33,983 nt of DNA from RUG563 sp964549135. Lineage in GTDB: Bacteria > Bacillota > Clostridia > Christensenellales > Aristaeellaceae. The DNA lies in NCBI GenBank assembly GCA_964549135.1, contig CAZJUJ010000026.1, forward strand, positions 1 to 33,983, read 5' to 3'. This document shows positions 24,978 through 33,477 of this stretch, piece after piece. Position numbers and translations under genes: made by a program. The notes under the pieces were generated by a model, which worked only from the letters and a program-made list of their open reading frames with translations, ran no database searches and was not told the DNA's origin. Positions within the stretch are counted from its first letter, which is position 1. Each line of letters begins with the position of its first letter.

Positions 24978-26669
24978 TTATTCCCCGAAAATGGAATTCA
25001 TGTAGGCCGCATAGGCGTCCTGATGGAGCTTGATGTATTCTTCAATGCCCATGGCGCGAAGTTCTTCCATATAGGCATCGAATTCGGACAGGGGCCGCAC
25101 ACCGGCGATGAACTTGGCAGATTCGGCCTTGATATGGTTTTCGATCAGGGCCTTGAGATCCGCCACGCGCTCGCTCTGCTCGGCAGTCATGTAAACATTG
25201 GGCAGGATGACGAAGGTCAGCTTGCCTTCCATGACCTCGGCCTGATGCAGATTCCACCAGCCATCCCAGTTATCGGTGGTGGGATTGCGGTCGATGCTGG
25301 CCTGCTGGGTCAGCCCGGTCAGCACATCCTCGATGGGCTTGGTCTGGGGCTCATGCTCGATATCCGCCATGACATAGAGGTAATCGGAAGCGCGATCAAA
25401 GCGGCCGCCAATATAATAGCAGGGAGAGATCATCTTGTCAACATAGGTGGACTGGCCATTGACTTCGCCGCGGACGTAGGGATCACAGGTGCGCTTGCCA
25501 TCCTCGTCAAAATACCAGCCCTCATAGCCTTCGTAGATCTCCTGACCCTTCATGGGGCCGTACATGTAGAGCGCAGCACCCTCATCGGAATAGAAGTAAT
25601 CCACGATTTCGCAGATCTTATCCACATGCTCGGTAGCGGAATTGACCCAGGTGCCATGCAGGGTGTAGCCCATATTCACAGAAGCAATGGGCTTATCGCA
25701 GTATTCGGTGGTAACCAGGGGCAGGCCGACCCAGTTGGGCCAATCATCCTGGGTATACTGGAGGGTATCATCGCCGATGACACCGGCATACCCGGCGGAG
25801 ATCCAGCCGCGGCGCATGGTCTTATCGGATTCGAACTGAGACTTGGAGAAGAGGCCCTCGGTGTAGAGGGTGTTGAAGAAGGTCAGGAAGGCCTTGGCCT
25901 GCTCGGTATAGGCGGGCAGAACCACCTCGCCGTTGCGGATGCCGAAGCGGGTGCCGTATTCCTGGGTGCTGCTGGCGCCATAGAAGCCCATGCAGTGCCA
26001 GACGTAATCATAGAACTTGGTGGAGTTATTGACCAGGGGCATATTGAATTCGCCGTTGCCCTTGGGATCCTTGGCCTTGAAGGCGCGCAGCATCTCCAGC
26101 ACCTCATCCAGGGTTTCGGGCATCTTTTCCACGCCGGATTTTTCCATCCATTCGGTGTTGACATACACGCGAACGCTGCGGCTGTAAGCGCCGGTGTTAT
26201 TGTAATACACAGCGCCGCGGATGTAAGGCAGAGAATAGATGTTGCCGTCGGGGGCGGTGGAGGCGGCAAAGGCGTCGGGATAATCCTGCATCGCCTGATA
26301 GGTGTTGGGCATCTTTTCGGGGGTGATCAGCTCATTCCAGTTGAGCAGATAATCCTCGGCAACGAAGGACATGACCTGATCGTTGCTCAGGTTAATGCCC
26401 ATTACGATGTCGGGCAGATCGCCGGAGCCATACATCTGGCCGATGCGCTGGCTGGTCGAGGTTTCGTCCATGGTCTGGGACAATTCAAACTTCACGTTGA
26501 ATTTATCCGCCAGATACTTGAAAATCCACAGATCCTCGGCTTCATTGTTGCCGGCAGTCTGGCGGGTGGTCAGCAGGGAGATGGTGACGGGCTCCTCGGC
26601 GGCCAGGGCAAGGCTCATGGAGCCAAGCAGCATGGCACAGACCAGCAGCAGAGACAACAGTTTCTTCAT
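24978..26669 (-). CDS. extracellular sugar-binding protein (LplA-like, first of two)
   Basis: Substrate-binding protein of 563 residues. The start is ATG 26669 with GGAAGG upstream; a longer frame opening at 26711 lacks a site. The signal peptide is MKKLLSLLLVCAMLLGSMSLALA, cut before AEEPVTIS; the Cys in it follows Val, so there is no lipobox. TAGNNEAEDLWIFKYLADKFNVKFELSQTM and later LPDIVMGINLSNDQV fit the LplA-type SBP_bac_1/8 fold. It follows the LplC-type permease gene by 99 bases that contain two hairpins. The protein would capture an oligosaccharide or aldouronate and deliver it to the adjacent permeases. The exact ligand cannot be read. Confidence 0.9.
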   Translation of the reverse strand: MKKLLSLLLVCAMLLGSMSLALAAEEPVTISLLTTRQTAGNNEAEDLWIFKYLADKFNVKFELSQTMDETSTSQRIGQMYGSGDLPDIVMGINLSNDQVMSFVAEDYLLNWNELITPEKMPNTYQAMQDYPDAFAASTAPDGNIYSLPYIRGAVYYNNTGAYSRSVRVYVNTEWMEKSGVEKMPETLDEVLEMLRAFKAKDPKGNGEFNMPLVNNSTKFYDYVWHCMGFYGASSTQEYGTRFGIRNGEVVLPAYTEQAKAFLTFFNTLYTEGLFSKSQFESDKTMRRGWISAGYAGVIGDDTLQYTQDDWPNWVGLPLVTTEYCDKPIASVNMGYTLHGTWVNSATEHVDKICEIVDYFYSDEGAALYMYGPMKGQEIYEGYEGWYFDEDGKRTCDPYVRGEVNGQSTYVDKMISPCYYIGGRFDRASDYLYVMADIEHEPQTKPIEDVLTGLTQQASIDRNPTTDNWDGWWNLHQAEVMEGKLTFVILPNVYMTAEQSERVADLKALIENHIKAESAKFIAGVRPLSEFDAYMEELRAMGIEEYIKLHQDAYAAYMNSIFGE

Positions 26670-26699
26670 GGTAATACCTTCCTTTCGATTATTGATGAA

Positions 26700-26765
26700 C
26701 GCATCCTGCAAGGATGCGGTCGATCCGCATTGGTTTTGCGCTTCCTTTTCCCAAGGCCGGGAAAA
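26700..26765 (-). other. two hairpins between permease and binding-protein genes
   Basis: CGCATCC/GGATGCG (26700-26718) and TTTTCCC/GGGAAAA (26746-26765) are two short stem-loops in the leader of the binding-protein gene. Neither is followed by a T-run. They may help processing or set the ratio of binding protein to permease. Confidence 0.4.
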
Positions 26766-26768
26766 CGC

Positions 26769-27722
26769 TTATCCCTTCAGCGCGCCAATCATTACGCCCT
26801 TGACGAAGTATTTCTGAATGAAGGGGTAAAGGATCAGCATGGGCGCGCTGGCAATCAGCACCAGGGCGTATTTCATAACGACGGCCAGATTGGCCCGCTC
26901 CGCCGCATCCTGCAGCAGCGCCGGATCCAGCGTCATCAGCCCCGCCTCATCCACGGCAGACTGATTCATAATCAGGATGCGCCGCAGCACCAGCGACAGG
27001 GGCTGATAGGCCTGCTTGGTCAGATACATCATGGCGTTGAAATAGCTGTTCCAATGGCCCACGGCGTAATAGAGCGTCAGCACCGCGATAATGGGCATGG
27101 CCAGGGGCAGAGCGATGCGGAAGAAAAGACCGAATTCGCTGCTTCCGTCAATGCGCCCCGCCTCATAGAGATCGCCGGGAATACTGGAGGAAAAATAGGT
27201 GCGGGCCACCACCATGTTATAGATGCTCAGACCGCCGGTTACGACCATGACCAGGGGATTATCCAGCAGCCCCAGATCCTTATAGAGCAGATAGGTGGGG
27301 ATCATGCCGCCGCCGAAATACATGGTAATCAAGAAATACCAGGTGATGATGGTATGGCCGAACATGCGCTTTTTGCTCATGACATAGGCCGCCGGGATGG
27401 TCAAAAAGAGATTGAAGGCCGTGCCGCCCAGGGTATAGAGGATGGTATTGCGGTAGCCCGTCCAGATCTGCTGATTTTCAAAGACCGCCTGATAGGCCTT
27501 CAATTGGAAATCGATGGGCCAGAAGCTGACCTTGCCCGTGGCTACGGCGGTGAAATCGGAAACGGAGGCGATCACCGTGTAGTAGAGCGGGTAGAGGCAC
27601 AGCAGCGTCAGCAGAATGAGCAGCGTATTATTGATCACATCAAAGAGGCTGATGTCCTTTCTTCTCTTCCGCGGGATCATATGCGTGCCGGGAGCGGTGT
27701 TTCTGGAAATATCCTGATTCAT
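26769..27722 (-). CDS. CUT1 sugar ABC transporter permease, LplC/YtcP-like
   Basis: Inner permease subunit of about 317 residues with six membrane segments. The start is ATG 27722, with AGGAGG and 7 bases spacing; a longer frame opening at 27740 places the site inside the coding sequence. ISLFDVINNTLLILLTLLCLYPLYYTVIASVSD is TM1 and the first loop, typical of LplC. The coupling motif reads DLYEAGRIDGSSEFGLFFRIALPLAMP. The family end GVMIGALKG is present. It pairs with the upstream LplB-like permease. No ATPase gene lies in this locus, so an MsmK-type shared ATPase encoded elsewhere is expected. Confidence 0.92.
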   Translation of the reverse strand: MNQDISRNTAPGTHMIPRKRRKDISLFDVINNTLLILLTLLCLYPLYYTVIASVSDFTAVATGKVSFWPIDFQLKAYQAVFENQQIWTGYRNTILYTLGGTAFNLFLTIPAAYVMSKKRMFGHTIITWYFLITMYFGGGMIPTYLLYKDLGLLDNPLVMVVTGGLSIYNMVVARTYFSSSIPGDLYEAGRIDGSSEFGLFFRIALPLAMPIIAVLTLYYAVGHWNSYFNAMMYLTKQAYQPLSLVLRRILIMNQSAVDEAGLMTLDPALLQDAAERANLAVVMKYALVLIASAPMLILYPFIQKYFVKGVMIGALKG

Positions 27723-27741
27723 GTCTGCCCCTCCTTTCATC

Positions 27742-28698
27742 TCAGAAAAGGCCGGTATCCGTCGCCTTTTTCACAATCCTGTTGGCAATGAGCAGCACCA
27801 GGATATTGGCGATATTGTTGAAAAGACCGATGGCCGCGGAATAATCGTACTGGAAATCCACCAGACCCACCTGATAGACATAGGTGGAAATGACCTGGGA
27901 GGCATCCAGATTCAGATCGTTCTGCAGCAGGAAAATCTTTGAATACCCAACGGAAAGCAGCCGGCCCACGCTCATGATGAAATTGATGGAGATGGTGGGC
28001 ATGATGCCGGGGATATTGACATAGCGGATGATCTGCATACGATTGGCGCCATCGATCTTGGCCGCCTCAATCTGCTCGGGAGAAATGCTGGCCAGGGCAG
28101 AAATATAGAGGATGGAGCTCCAGCCCAGATTCTGCCATACCCCAGACCATACATAGATGGAGGGGAAATATTCCGGCTTGGTCATGAAGGGAACGCGGTC
28201 AATGCCCATGCTGGCCAATAGGTTATTGACGGGGCCGTAGGATTGATTCAGCATCATCAGCACCAGCGAGCAGACCACCACCTCGGAGAGGAAATGGGGC
28301 GCGTAGGTCAGCATCTGCACGGTTTTTTTCAGCCGCAGCTGATGCATTTCATTGAGCATCAGGGCGAAAATCACCGCGCAGGGGAAGGTACACAGGGAAA
28401 GAAGCGTAATGGAGAGCGTATTTTTCAGCAGCGGCCAGAATTTGGGATACTCAAAGAAGCGGATGAAATGCTCGATCCCCACCCAATCGCTGCCGCCGAT
28501 GCCCCGGCGGGGCTTGAAATCCACGAAAGCGATGCGCAGGCCGTAGATGGGCATGTATTCGAAAATGAATACATAAACCAGCGCGGGAAGCAGCAGCACA
28601 TACCACTGCCAGCTTTCCTTCAGGCGCTTGAGAATGTATCCGGCCCAGCCCTTCCGGTGAGAAAGAGCAGGCTGAATCACTTTGTCCGTTCTCTGCAT
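27742..28698 (-). CDS. CUT1 sugar ABC transporter permease, LplB-like
   Basis: First gene of the glycan operon, about 318 residues. The start is ATG 28698 with GGGAGG 8 bases upstream; an in-frame extension to 28764 would be leader sequence. WQWYVLLLPALVYVFIFEYMPIYGLRIAF is TM1, typical of LplB. The coupling loop is SPEQIEAAKIDGANRMQIIRYVNIPGI. The C-terminus carries further membrane segments and ends with RIVKKATDTGLF. It forms the translocation pore with the next permease and serves oligosaccharide import. Its leader region (28699-28870) should carry the activator site. Confidence 0.92.
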   Translation of the reverse strand: MQRTDKVIQPALSHRKGWAGYILKRLKESWQWYVLLLPALVYVFIFEYMPIYGLRIAFVDFKPRRGIGGSDWVGIEHFIRFFEYPKFWPLLKNTLSITLLSLCTFPCAVIFALMLNEMHQLRLKKTVQMLTYAPHFLSEVVVCSLVLMMLNQSYGPVNNLLASMGIDRVPFMTKPEYFPSIYVWSGVWQNLGWSSILYISALASISPEQIEAAKIDGANRMQIIRYVNIPGIMPTISINFIMSVGRLLSVGYSKIFLLQNDLNLDASQVISTYVYQVGLVDFQYDYSAAIGLFNNIANILVLLIANRIVKKATDTGLF

Positions 28699-28985
28699 TC
28701 CTCTGACCTCCCGTTCTAATGAATAAACGCAAATGCATGCAATTTCCGGCGCACAAAGCGCCATGTATAGCAGTACAGACTGTGCCTGACATTAATATAC
28801 AGTCAGAGAGGAAAATTGAACATAGACACATTTCGGCTCCCGATATGTAAATATTTCGCCTATATTCGGTCAGATCGGGCATGCGGCAAATTTTCTCCAT
28901 CGCGCTGCCCGGCCCGGGAAGCAAAAGACGCCCCTCTCCCCTGCCGCCGTCGCCGCCTCTTCCCCGGAAACGCAGAAAAATGCAC
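28699..28985 (-). other. upstream region of the glycan operon
   Basis: No gene is seen here. The minus strand holds A/T-rich candidate -10 boxes TATACA (28764-28769) and TATATT (28794-28799), neither with a good -35 box, as expected for an activator-dependent promoter. Inverted repeats include GGCGC/GCGCC (28748-28762) and CTGAC/GTCAG (28786-28806). Any of them could bind the YesN-type regulator, but I cannot choose. Confidence 0.3.
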
Positions 28986-29037
28986 ACAAAAAACAGGCCC
29001 TCCGCCGCTTTTCAGCAAGCGAAAGGCCTGTCAGCAT
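28986..29037 (-). terminator. intrinsic terminator after the small membrane protein gene
   Basis: On the minus strand ACAGGCC (29025-29031) pairs with GGCCTGT (28993-28999), and an inner CGCT/AGCG stem continues it. It is followed by TTTTTTGTG. It lies about 90 bases after the stop at 29122. Confidence 0.75.
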
Positions 29038-29121
29038 CAGGATAAACAATGGGAGGGGCGCAGGCCGCCCTTCATTCATGGGCCGGTTTTCTGCCGCCGC
29101 ATCCCGGGGCACAGGCGGGGC

Positions 29122-29610
29122 TTACGCCTTCACCTTTTCGAGGAAGCCCAGAACGATCTTCACCAGGCCGGCCACGACAGCCACAATGCCGATCACCAGA
29201 TAAATCTGCCAGCTGGCCATCTGGAGCAGCGCGCTGCCGGTAAAGCCAACGATGGCGGCGATGCCGTAAATGATGGGAAGCAGACCAACCAGGGGAGCGC
29301 CGGGCTTAATGATGCAAAGCACGATGCCGATGACGGCGGCGGCCAGCATCAGAACGGGCATACCGAATTCATCATTGATTTCGGGCTTTTCGCCGGTTTC
29401 GGCCTTAACCCACTTTTCGAAATCCTTGCATTCATCGGGCCGCCACACATAGGCGTTGATGGAGGTAGAAACTTCGCTGACGGTGCCATCCTTGGCTTCC
29501 ACGGAATAGGTCCAGTAGGGGGTGAACAGCATCACAACCGCCACCAACAAAATTGCCGCGCACACATAGCTCAATACCCTGGATTTTCCGGAAACTGCTG
29601 CCTTTGCCAT
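29122..29610 (-). CDS. unrecognised small membrane protein
   Basis: A 162-residue protein with no family I can name. The start is ATG 29610 with AAAGGAGAAG 7 bases before; the frame opens earlier at 29700, but that stretch holds the promoter. A short basic N-terminus (MAKAAVSGKSR) is followed by a first membrane segment (about 12-31). An extracellular loop of about 50 residues follows, with YVWRPDECKDFEKWVKAETGEKPEINDEFG. Three further membrane segments come between about 83 and 155. It has its own promoter and terminator, so it is monocistronic. It lies between rpoC and the glycan operon, and nothing in the context suggests a role. Confidence 0.75.
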   Translation of the reverse strand: MAKAAVSGKSRVLSYVCAAILLVAVVMLFTPYWTYSVEAKDGTVSEVSTSINAYVWRPDECKDFEKWVKAETGEKPEINDEFGMPVLMLAAAVIGIVLCIIKPGAPLVGLLPIIYGIAAIVGFTGSALLQMASWQIYLVIGIVAVVAGLVKIVLGFLEKVKA

Positions 29611-29639
29611 AATACTCTTCTCCTTTGGGATGAATTTTG

Positions 29640-29659
29640 AATCATTGTATTCAATGATT
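29640..29659. promoter_or_regulatory. perfect inverted repeat, candidate operator
   Basis: AATCATTG and CAATGATT surround TATT. It lies just downstream of the -10 box of the promoter at 29672-29700 and ahead of the ribosome binding site, a usual place for a repressor site or a small RNA hairpin. Confidence 0.4.
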
Positions 29660-29671
29660 ATTATGTATCTT

Positions 29672-29700
29672 ATTTTATCAAAATTACCATCGATAAGCAA
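29672..29700 (-). promoter_or_regulatory. sigma-A-like promoter of the small membrane protein gene
   Basis: On the minus strand TTGCTT (29695-29700) and TAAAAT (29672-29677) are 17 bases apart. The -10 is good and the -35 partial. The start codon lies 61 bases downstream. Confidence 0.55.
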
Positions 29701-29781
29701 CTACTTTTTTCTTTGAAAGCGGAAATTTTGTCTTTTTTCCCCTTTTGCTCAAAAAAGCAGATGAATCTTGCGGATTCCGTC

Positions 29782-29820
29782 AAAAAAGGCGCTGATCGAA
29801 ACCAATCAGCGCCTTGTTTT
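29782..29820 (-). terminator. bidirectional intrinsic terminator after rpoC
   Basis: GGCGCTGAT (29788-29796) pairs with ATCAGCGCC (29805-29813) around an 8-base loop. The minus strand continues with TTTTTTG, and the plus strand with TTGTTTTTG. It ends the rpoBC transcript 35 bases after the rpoC stop. Confidence 0.88.
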
Positions 29821-29848
29821 TGTTCTTTCAGGGCATTTTCACCGCATG

Positions 29849-32800
29849 TCAGTAGGTTTCCTGCAGCTCAATATTCTTATAGCGCTTCAGGCCCGTACCG
29901 GCGGGAATGAGCTTACCCAGAATGACGTTCTCCTTCAGGCCCAGCAGCGGATCCACCTTGCCCTTGATAGCGGCCTCGGTGAGCACGCGGGTGGTTTCCT
30001 GGAAGGAAGCGGCAGAGAGGAAGGATTCGGTCGCCAGAGAGGCCTTGGTAATGCCCAGCAGCACCCACTTGCCGATGGCGGGCCGGCCGCCCTCGGTAAT
30101 GATCTTTTCATTGGCCTGCTCAAACTGGAACATATCCACCAGCCCGCCGGGCAGAAGATCGGTATCCCCTGCATCCTCTACGCGCACCTTGCGCAGCATC
30201 TGGCGCACGATGACCTCGATATGCTTATCGGCAATCTTAACGCCGGAGGTGTAGTAGGCGGAGAGAACCTCCTTGAGCAGATACTCCTGCACGGCGCGAA
30301 CGCCCAGAATGCGCAGCAGATCATGGGGATTGATGGAGCCTTCGATCAGTTCGTCACCGGCCGCCACCGTCTGGCCATCCTGCACCTTCAGGCGCGCGCC
30401 GTAATGGATCTGATAGGTCTTCTTTTCGTTGGCATCCTCTTCGCTGGTCACGATGATTTCCCGCTTCTTCTTGCTTTCCACGATAGAAACCTTGCCGGCG
30501 ATTTCGGCCAGGGTGGCATCGCGCTTGGGCTTGCGGGCCTCAAAGAGTTCTTCCACGCGGGGAAGACCCTGGGTGATGTCATCGGAGGTGGCGACGCCGC
30601 CGGAGTGGAAGGTACGCATGGTCAGCTGGGTGCCGGGCTCGCCGATGGACTGGGCGGCGATGATACCCACCGCCTCGCCGATATCCACCACGCCGCCATG
30701 GGCCAGGTTCATGCCGTAGCAGCGGGCGCAGACGCCATGCTCGCTATGGCAGGTCAGCACGCTGCGGACATTCATCTTGGTGATGCCCGCCTTCTTGATC
30801 TGCTGCGCCTTCTCATGATCGATCATTTCATTGACGTGGAGCATCAGCTCGCCCGTAATGGGATGATACACATCCTCGGCGGCAAAGCGGCCGCGGATCC
30901 GGTCGTCAATCTGCTCGATTTCGCCGATGGGCACCACCGTGATGCCGCGAACCTTTTCGCCCCGGCTTTCGAAGCAGTCGATCTCCCGGACGATTACCTC
31001 CTGGGCCACATCCACCAGACGGCGGGTGAGGTAACCGGAGTCGGCGGTACGCAGAGCGGTATCGGCCAGGGATTTACGGGAGCCGTGAGAGGACATGAAG
31101 AATTCAAGCACGTTCAGGCCCTCGCGGAAATTGGCGCGGATAGGCACCTCGATGGCCTTACCGGAGGGAGAGGCCATCAGGCCGCGCATACCGGCCAGCT
31201 GGGCCACCTGGCCCGCGCTGCCGCGGGCACCGGAACCGGTCATCATGCTGATGGGATTGTAGGGCGGAAGCACCTCCATCACGCGGTTCTTCAGCCGGCC
31301 CGTGGTTTCATTCCAGGCCTCGATAACCATGCGGTAGCGCTCATCCTCGCTCATTTCGCCGCGGCGATACTTGCGGTTGATGCGGGCCACCAGATCATCG
31401 GTTTCCTTCAGCCAGATTTTCTTTTCCTCGGGAACGATGATATCGCTGACGGACACCGTAATGGCGCCGCGGGTGGAATACTTATAGCCCAGGTTCTTAA
31501 TGGCGTCCAGCACGACGGCGGTATCGCTTTCGCCATGGACGCGGAAGCAGCGCTCCACGATGGCGCCCAGGTCCTTCTTGATGACCTTGTGGTCAATCTC
31601 CAGGACGAACATATCATCCAGGCAATTGCGGGGCTTGAAGCCCAGATCCTGGGGCACCACATCGTTAAAGATCAGCAGGCCCAGCGTGGTATCCACCACC
31701 CGGCGCTCGGTCACGCCCTCAAAGGTGCGCTCAATGCGAACCTTGATGGGGGCCTGCAGGCTGATCTGATGGCACTGATAGGCCATCATCGCTTCATCGG
31801 GAGAGCAGAACACGCGGCCCGCGCCCAGGGCATCCTCCCGGGTAATGGTCAGGTAGTGGCAGCCGATAACCATGTCCTGGGTGGGGCTGATAACGGGCAT
31901 GCCGTCCTGGGGCTTCATGATATTGTTGGCGCAGAGCATCAGGAAGCGGGCCTCGGCCTGGGCTTCCATGGAAAGGGGAACGTGAACGGCCATCTGGTCG
32001 CCGTCAAAGTCGGCGTTGTAGGCGGTGCAGGCCAGGGGGTGCAGCCGGATGGCCTTGCCCTCCACCAGCACCGGCTCAAAGGCCTGGATGCCCAGACGGT
32101 GCAGCGTGGGGGCGCGGTTGAGCAGCACGGGATGCTCCTTGATGACGCCCTCCAGAATATCCCACACCTCGGGACGCACCTTTTCCACCATGCGCTTGGC
32201 GGATTTTACGTTATGGGCCAGCTTCTGGGAAACCAGCTTTTCCATGACGAAGGGCTTGAAAAGCTCCAGCGCCATATCCTTGGGCAGGCCGCACTGATGC
32301 AGCTTCAATTCGGGGCCGACCACGATAACCGAACGGCCGGAATAGTCCACGCGCTTGCCCAGCAGATTCTGGCGGAAGCGGCCCTGCTTGCCGCGCAGCA
32401 GATCGGAAAGGGATTTGAGGGGCCGATTGCCGGGGCCGGTCACGGGACGGCCGCGGCGGCCGTTATCAATCAGGGCGTCCACGGCCTCCTGCAGCATGCG
32501 CTTTTCATTGCGCACGATGATATCGGGGGTGCCCAATTCCAGCATGCGCTTGAGGCGGTTATTGCGGTTGATCACCCGGCGATAGAGATCATTCAGGTCA
32601 GAGGTGGCAAAGCGGCCGCCATCCAGCTGCACCATGGGGCGCAGATCGGGGGGAATGACGGGCACCACGTCCATGATCATCCATTCGGGCCTGTTCTTGG
32701 AAAGGCGGAAGGCCTCCACCACCTCCAGGCGCTTGATGGCATGGGTGCGCTTCTGGCCCTCGCCCTCGCGGTCGCGTTCCTTTTCGATGAGATCGGCGAT

Positions 32801-33406
32801 TTCCTTCTTCAGGGATACGCTCAGCGCCTCAAGATCCAGCGCCAGCAGCATTTCCTTGACGGCCTCAGCGCCGATACCGGCCTTGAATTCGCCCCGCTCC
32901 TCGGCGGGCATGGCCATAATGGCGCGATACTTGGAATCGGTAATCAGCTCGTTGCGGCTCACCTTGGTAGCCGCCTCGTTGCCGGGATTCAGCACGATAT
33001 AGGAAGCAAAATACAGCACCTTTTCCAGCGCCCGGGGGCTCACATCCAGCAGCATGCCCATCCGGGAAGGAATGCCCTTGAAATACCAGATATGGCTGAC
33101 AGGGGCGGCCAGCTGAATATGCCCCATCCGCTCCCGGCGAACCTTGGAGCGGGTGATCTGCACGCCGCATTTATCGCAGACCTTTTCCTTATCCTTGAAT
33201 TTTACGCGCTTGTATTTGCCGCAGGAGCATTCCCAGTCCTTCTGCGGGCCAAAGATGCGCTCGCAGTAAAGGCCATCGCGCTCCGGCTTCAGGGTGCGGT
33301 AATTGATGGTCTCCGGCTTGCTGACCTCGCCGTAGCTCCAGGCGAGAATCTGCTCGGAAGAGGCCATGCCGATTTGGATGGAATCTAAATTCGTCAGTTC
33401 AAACAT
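29849..33406 (-). CDS. rpoC: RNA polymerase beta' subunit
   Basis: Largest subunit of the core RNA polymerase, 1185 residues, normal for Clostridia. The start is ATG 33406 (MFELTNLDSIQIGMASSEQI), with GGGAG upstream; the frame opens a further 14 codons before it. The N-terminal zinc ribbon CSCGKYKRVKFKDKEKVCDKCG is present. The catalytic metal-binding loop NADFDGD is intact in AYNADFDGDQMAVH. The second zinc site appears as CHSEHGVCARCYG with the preceding Cys in LTCHSEHG. The sequence ends KRYKNIELQETY. It follows rpoB by 71 bases and ends at a strong terminator. No unusual insertion was seen. Confidence 0.98.
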   Translation of the reverse strand: MFELTNLDSIQIGMASSEQILAWSYGEVSKPETINYRTLKPERDGLYCERIFGPQKDWECSCGKYKRVKFKDKEKVCDKCGVQITRSKVRRERMGHIQLAAPVSHIWYFKGIPSRMGMLLDVSPRALEKVLYFASYIVLNPGNEAATKVSRNELITDSKYRAIMAMPAEERGEFKAGIGAEAVKEMLLALDLEALSVSLKKEIADLIEKERDREGEGQKRTHAIKRLEVVEAFRLSKNRPEWMIMDVVPVIPPDLRPMVQLDGGRFATSDLNDLYRRVINRNNRLKRMLELGTPDIIVRNEKRMLQEAVDALIDNGRRGRPVTGPGNRPLKSLSDLLRGKQGRFRQNLLGKRVDYSGRSVIVVGPELKLHQCGLPKDMALELFKPFVMEKLVSQKLAHNVKSAKRMVEKVRPEVWDILEGVIKEHPVLLNRAPTLHRLGIQAFEPVLVEGKAIRLHPLACTAYNADFDGDQMAVHVPLSMEAQAEARFLMLCANNIMKPQDGMPVISPTQDMVIGCHYLTITREDALGAGRVFCSPDEAMMAYQCHQISLQAPIKVRIERTFEGVTERRVVDTTLGLLIFNDVVPQDLGFKPRNCLDDMFVLEIDHKVIKKDLGAIVERCFRVHGESDTAVVLDAIKNLGYKYSTRGAITVSVSDIIVPEEKKIWLKETDDLVARINRKYRRGEMSEDERYRMVIEAWNETTGRLKNRVMEVLPPYNPISMMTGSGARGSAGQVAQLAGMRGLMASPSGKAIEVPIRANFREGLNVLEFFMSSHGSRKSLADTALRTADSGYLTRRLVDVAQEVIVREIDCFESRGEKVRGITVVPIGEIEQIDDRIRGRFAAEDVYHPITGELMLHVNEMIDHEKAQQIKKAGITKMNVRSVLTCHSEHGVCARCYGMNLAHGGVVDIGEAVGIIAAQSIGEPGTQLTMRTFHSGGVATSDDITQGLPRVEELFEARKPKRDATLAEIAGKVSIVESKKKREIIVTSEEDANEKKTYQIHYGARLKVQDGQTVAAGDELIEGSINPHDLLRILGVRAVQEYLLKEVLSAYYTSGVKIADKHIEVIVRQMLRKVRVEDAGDTDLLPGGLVDMFQFEQANEKIITEGGRPAIGKWVLLGITKASLATESFLSAASFQETTRVLTEAAIKGKVDPLLGLKENVILGKLIPAGTGLKRYKNIELQETY

Positions 33407-33477
33407 TGATCGTAACTCCCTCCGCTCAGGCCGCTGCCGGCCTATCATCCCGCATGGGCGGGATTGGAATGCCCGTC

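Noticed and set aside
25023..27791. Plus-strand open frame of about 920 codons opposite the sugar-binding protein and permease genes
   Set aside because: Shadow frame caused by codon bias. It spans two clear genes and an intergenic gap, and has no recognisable domain.
29768..33388. Plus-strand open frame of about 1200 codons opposite rpoC
   Set aside because: It is a shadow of rpoC. The real gene rarely uses TTA, CTA or TCA codons, so the opposite frame stays open. The translated product is low-complexity and rich in Gly, His and Ala, with no family resemblance.
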